NCBI GenBank assembly: GCA_018396565.1
Contig: JAGTQO010000004.1
Span: 1-41,609, forward strand
Direction of reading: 5' to 3'
DNA from: Candidatus Bathyarchaeota archaeon
GTDB taxonomy: Archaea; Thermoproteota; Bathyarchaeia; 40CM-2-53-6; RBG-13-38-9
Length of the DNA stretch: 41,609 bases
The position numbers and the translations under genes were made by a program. Positions 41,507-41,609 of the stretch are shown here, in pieces (within the stretch, counting starts at the first letter, position 1; every line of letters begins with the position of its first letter). The notes under the pieces were generated by a model. That model did no database searches. It saw only the letters and a list, made by a program, of their open reading frames with translations, and was not told where the DNA came from.

Positions 41507-41609
41507 ATGGTTCCTTTGAAGGTAGGGTGCTGCGGATTTGCAGGATCCATGCATGATTATTACGAGAAATTTGATGTTGTAGAGGTCCAGCAAACATTTT
41601 ACAGGTTGC
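41507..41609 (+). CDS. DUF72 (YecE-like) protein, 5' end only
   Basis: The first 34 codons of a DUF72 family gene run off the window. The start KVGCCGFAGS, then YYEKFDVVEVQQTFYR, matches the N-terminal barrel strand of this family, whose role is not established. ATG 41507 follows an AT-rich box (CAATTTATAATGG, near 41465-41475) that could be its promoter. Confidence 0.8.
   Translation, partial: MVPLKVGCCGFAGSMHDYYEKFDVVEVQQTFYRL

Noticed and set aside
1..41609. tRNA, rRNA, CRISPR repeats, insertion sequences, attachment sites
   Set aside because: I looked for T-loop words, regular spaced repeats, transposase motifs and terminal repeats and saw none that hold up. A computed tRNA and covariance-model scan would be decisive.

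Overview
The window is a dense, mostly operonic piece of an archaeal chromosome. Topoisomerase VI, Alba, PDCD5-type DNA-binding proteins, aIF1A, aIF2-beta, RIO1, Nep1, RNase P Rpp21, r-proteins S19e/L39e/L31e, an ESCRT-III (CdvB) protein and TrpB2 together point to the TACK side of the archaea. The C1 (Fae) and ADP-forming acyl-CoA synthetase genes make a Candidatus Bathyarchaeia genome the best guess; this is inference from gene content, not a phylogeny. I see no rRNA, tRNA, CRISPR array or insertion sequence.

Layout. 1-3.3 kb: decayed ADP-forming acyl-CoA synthetase fragment, MFS transporter, DUF711 protein. 3.6-6.2 kb (minus): a divergent PDCD5-like protein, a reductive-dehalogenase-like Fe-S protein, and Nep1. 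6.2-8.3 kb (plus): the information-processing cluster Rpp21, YhbY, S19e, PDCD5, L39e, L31e. 8.4-10.6 kb: an intact ADP-forming acetyl-CoA synthetase alpha subunit and a cyclase/formamidase-family hydrolase. 10.7-16.2 kb (minus): the conserved archaeal operon aIF1A, RIO1, KH protein, Top6B, Top6A. Here Top6B carries an intein and is cut into two in-frame halves by tandem stop codons. 16.4-21.2 kb: aIF2-beta/DUF424, MetRS/PHP, and a MoaD-like/tRNA methylthiotransferase pair.

21.3-28.4 kb holds less conserved genes: a hexapeptide acyltransferase, a cyclophilin-like protein, an unknown coiled-coil/zinc protein, a ribophorin I (Ost1)-like membrane protein, a DapA-Fae fusion enzyme, Alba, and a membrane-anchored caspase-fold-like protein. 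28.7-31.3 kb is the three-gene homocysteine synthesis cluster (aspartate-semialdehyde sulfurtransferase, its NIL-ferredoxin, and the UPF0280 partner). 31.3-34.8 kb has a NucS-like nuclease and an ACT-type regulator divergent from trpB2, followed by a lone ESCRT-III protein. 34.8-40.1 kb is a complete phosphate-uptake locus: an AbrB-PhoU regulator facing pstS-pstC-pstA-pstB-phoU across a perfect palindrome. A second MFS transporter and the start of a DUF72 gene close the window.

The most unusual items are the DapA-Fae fusion, which suggests a pyruvate/formaldehyde aldolase feeding the tetrahydromethanopterin C1 pathway; the split, intein-bearing Top6B; the ribophorin I homologue; the reductive dehalogenase without an export signal; and the candidate self-contained AbrB-PhoU/palindrome switch of the pst operon.
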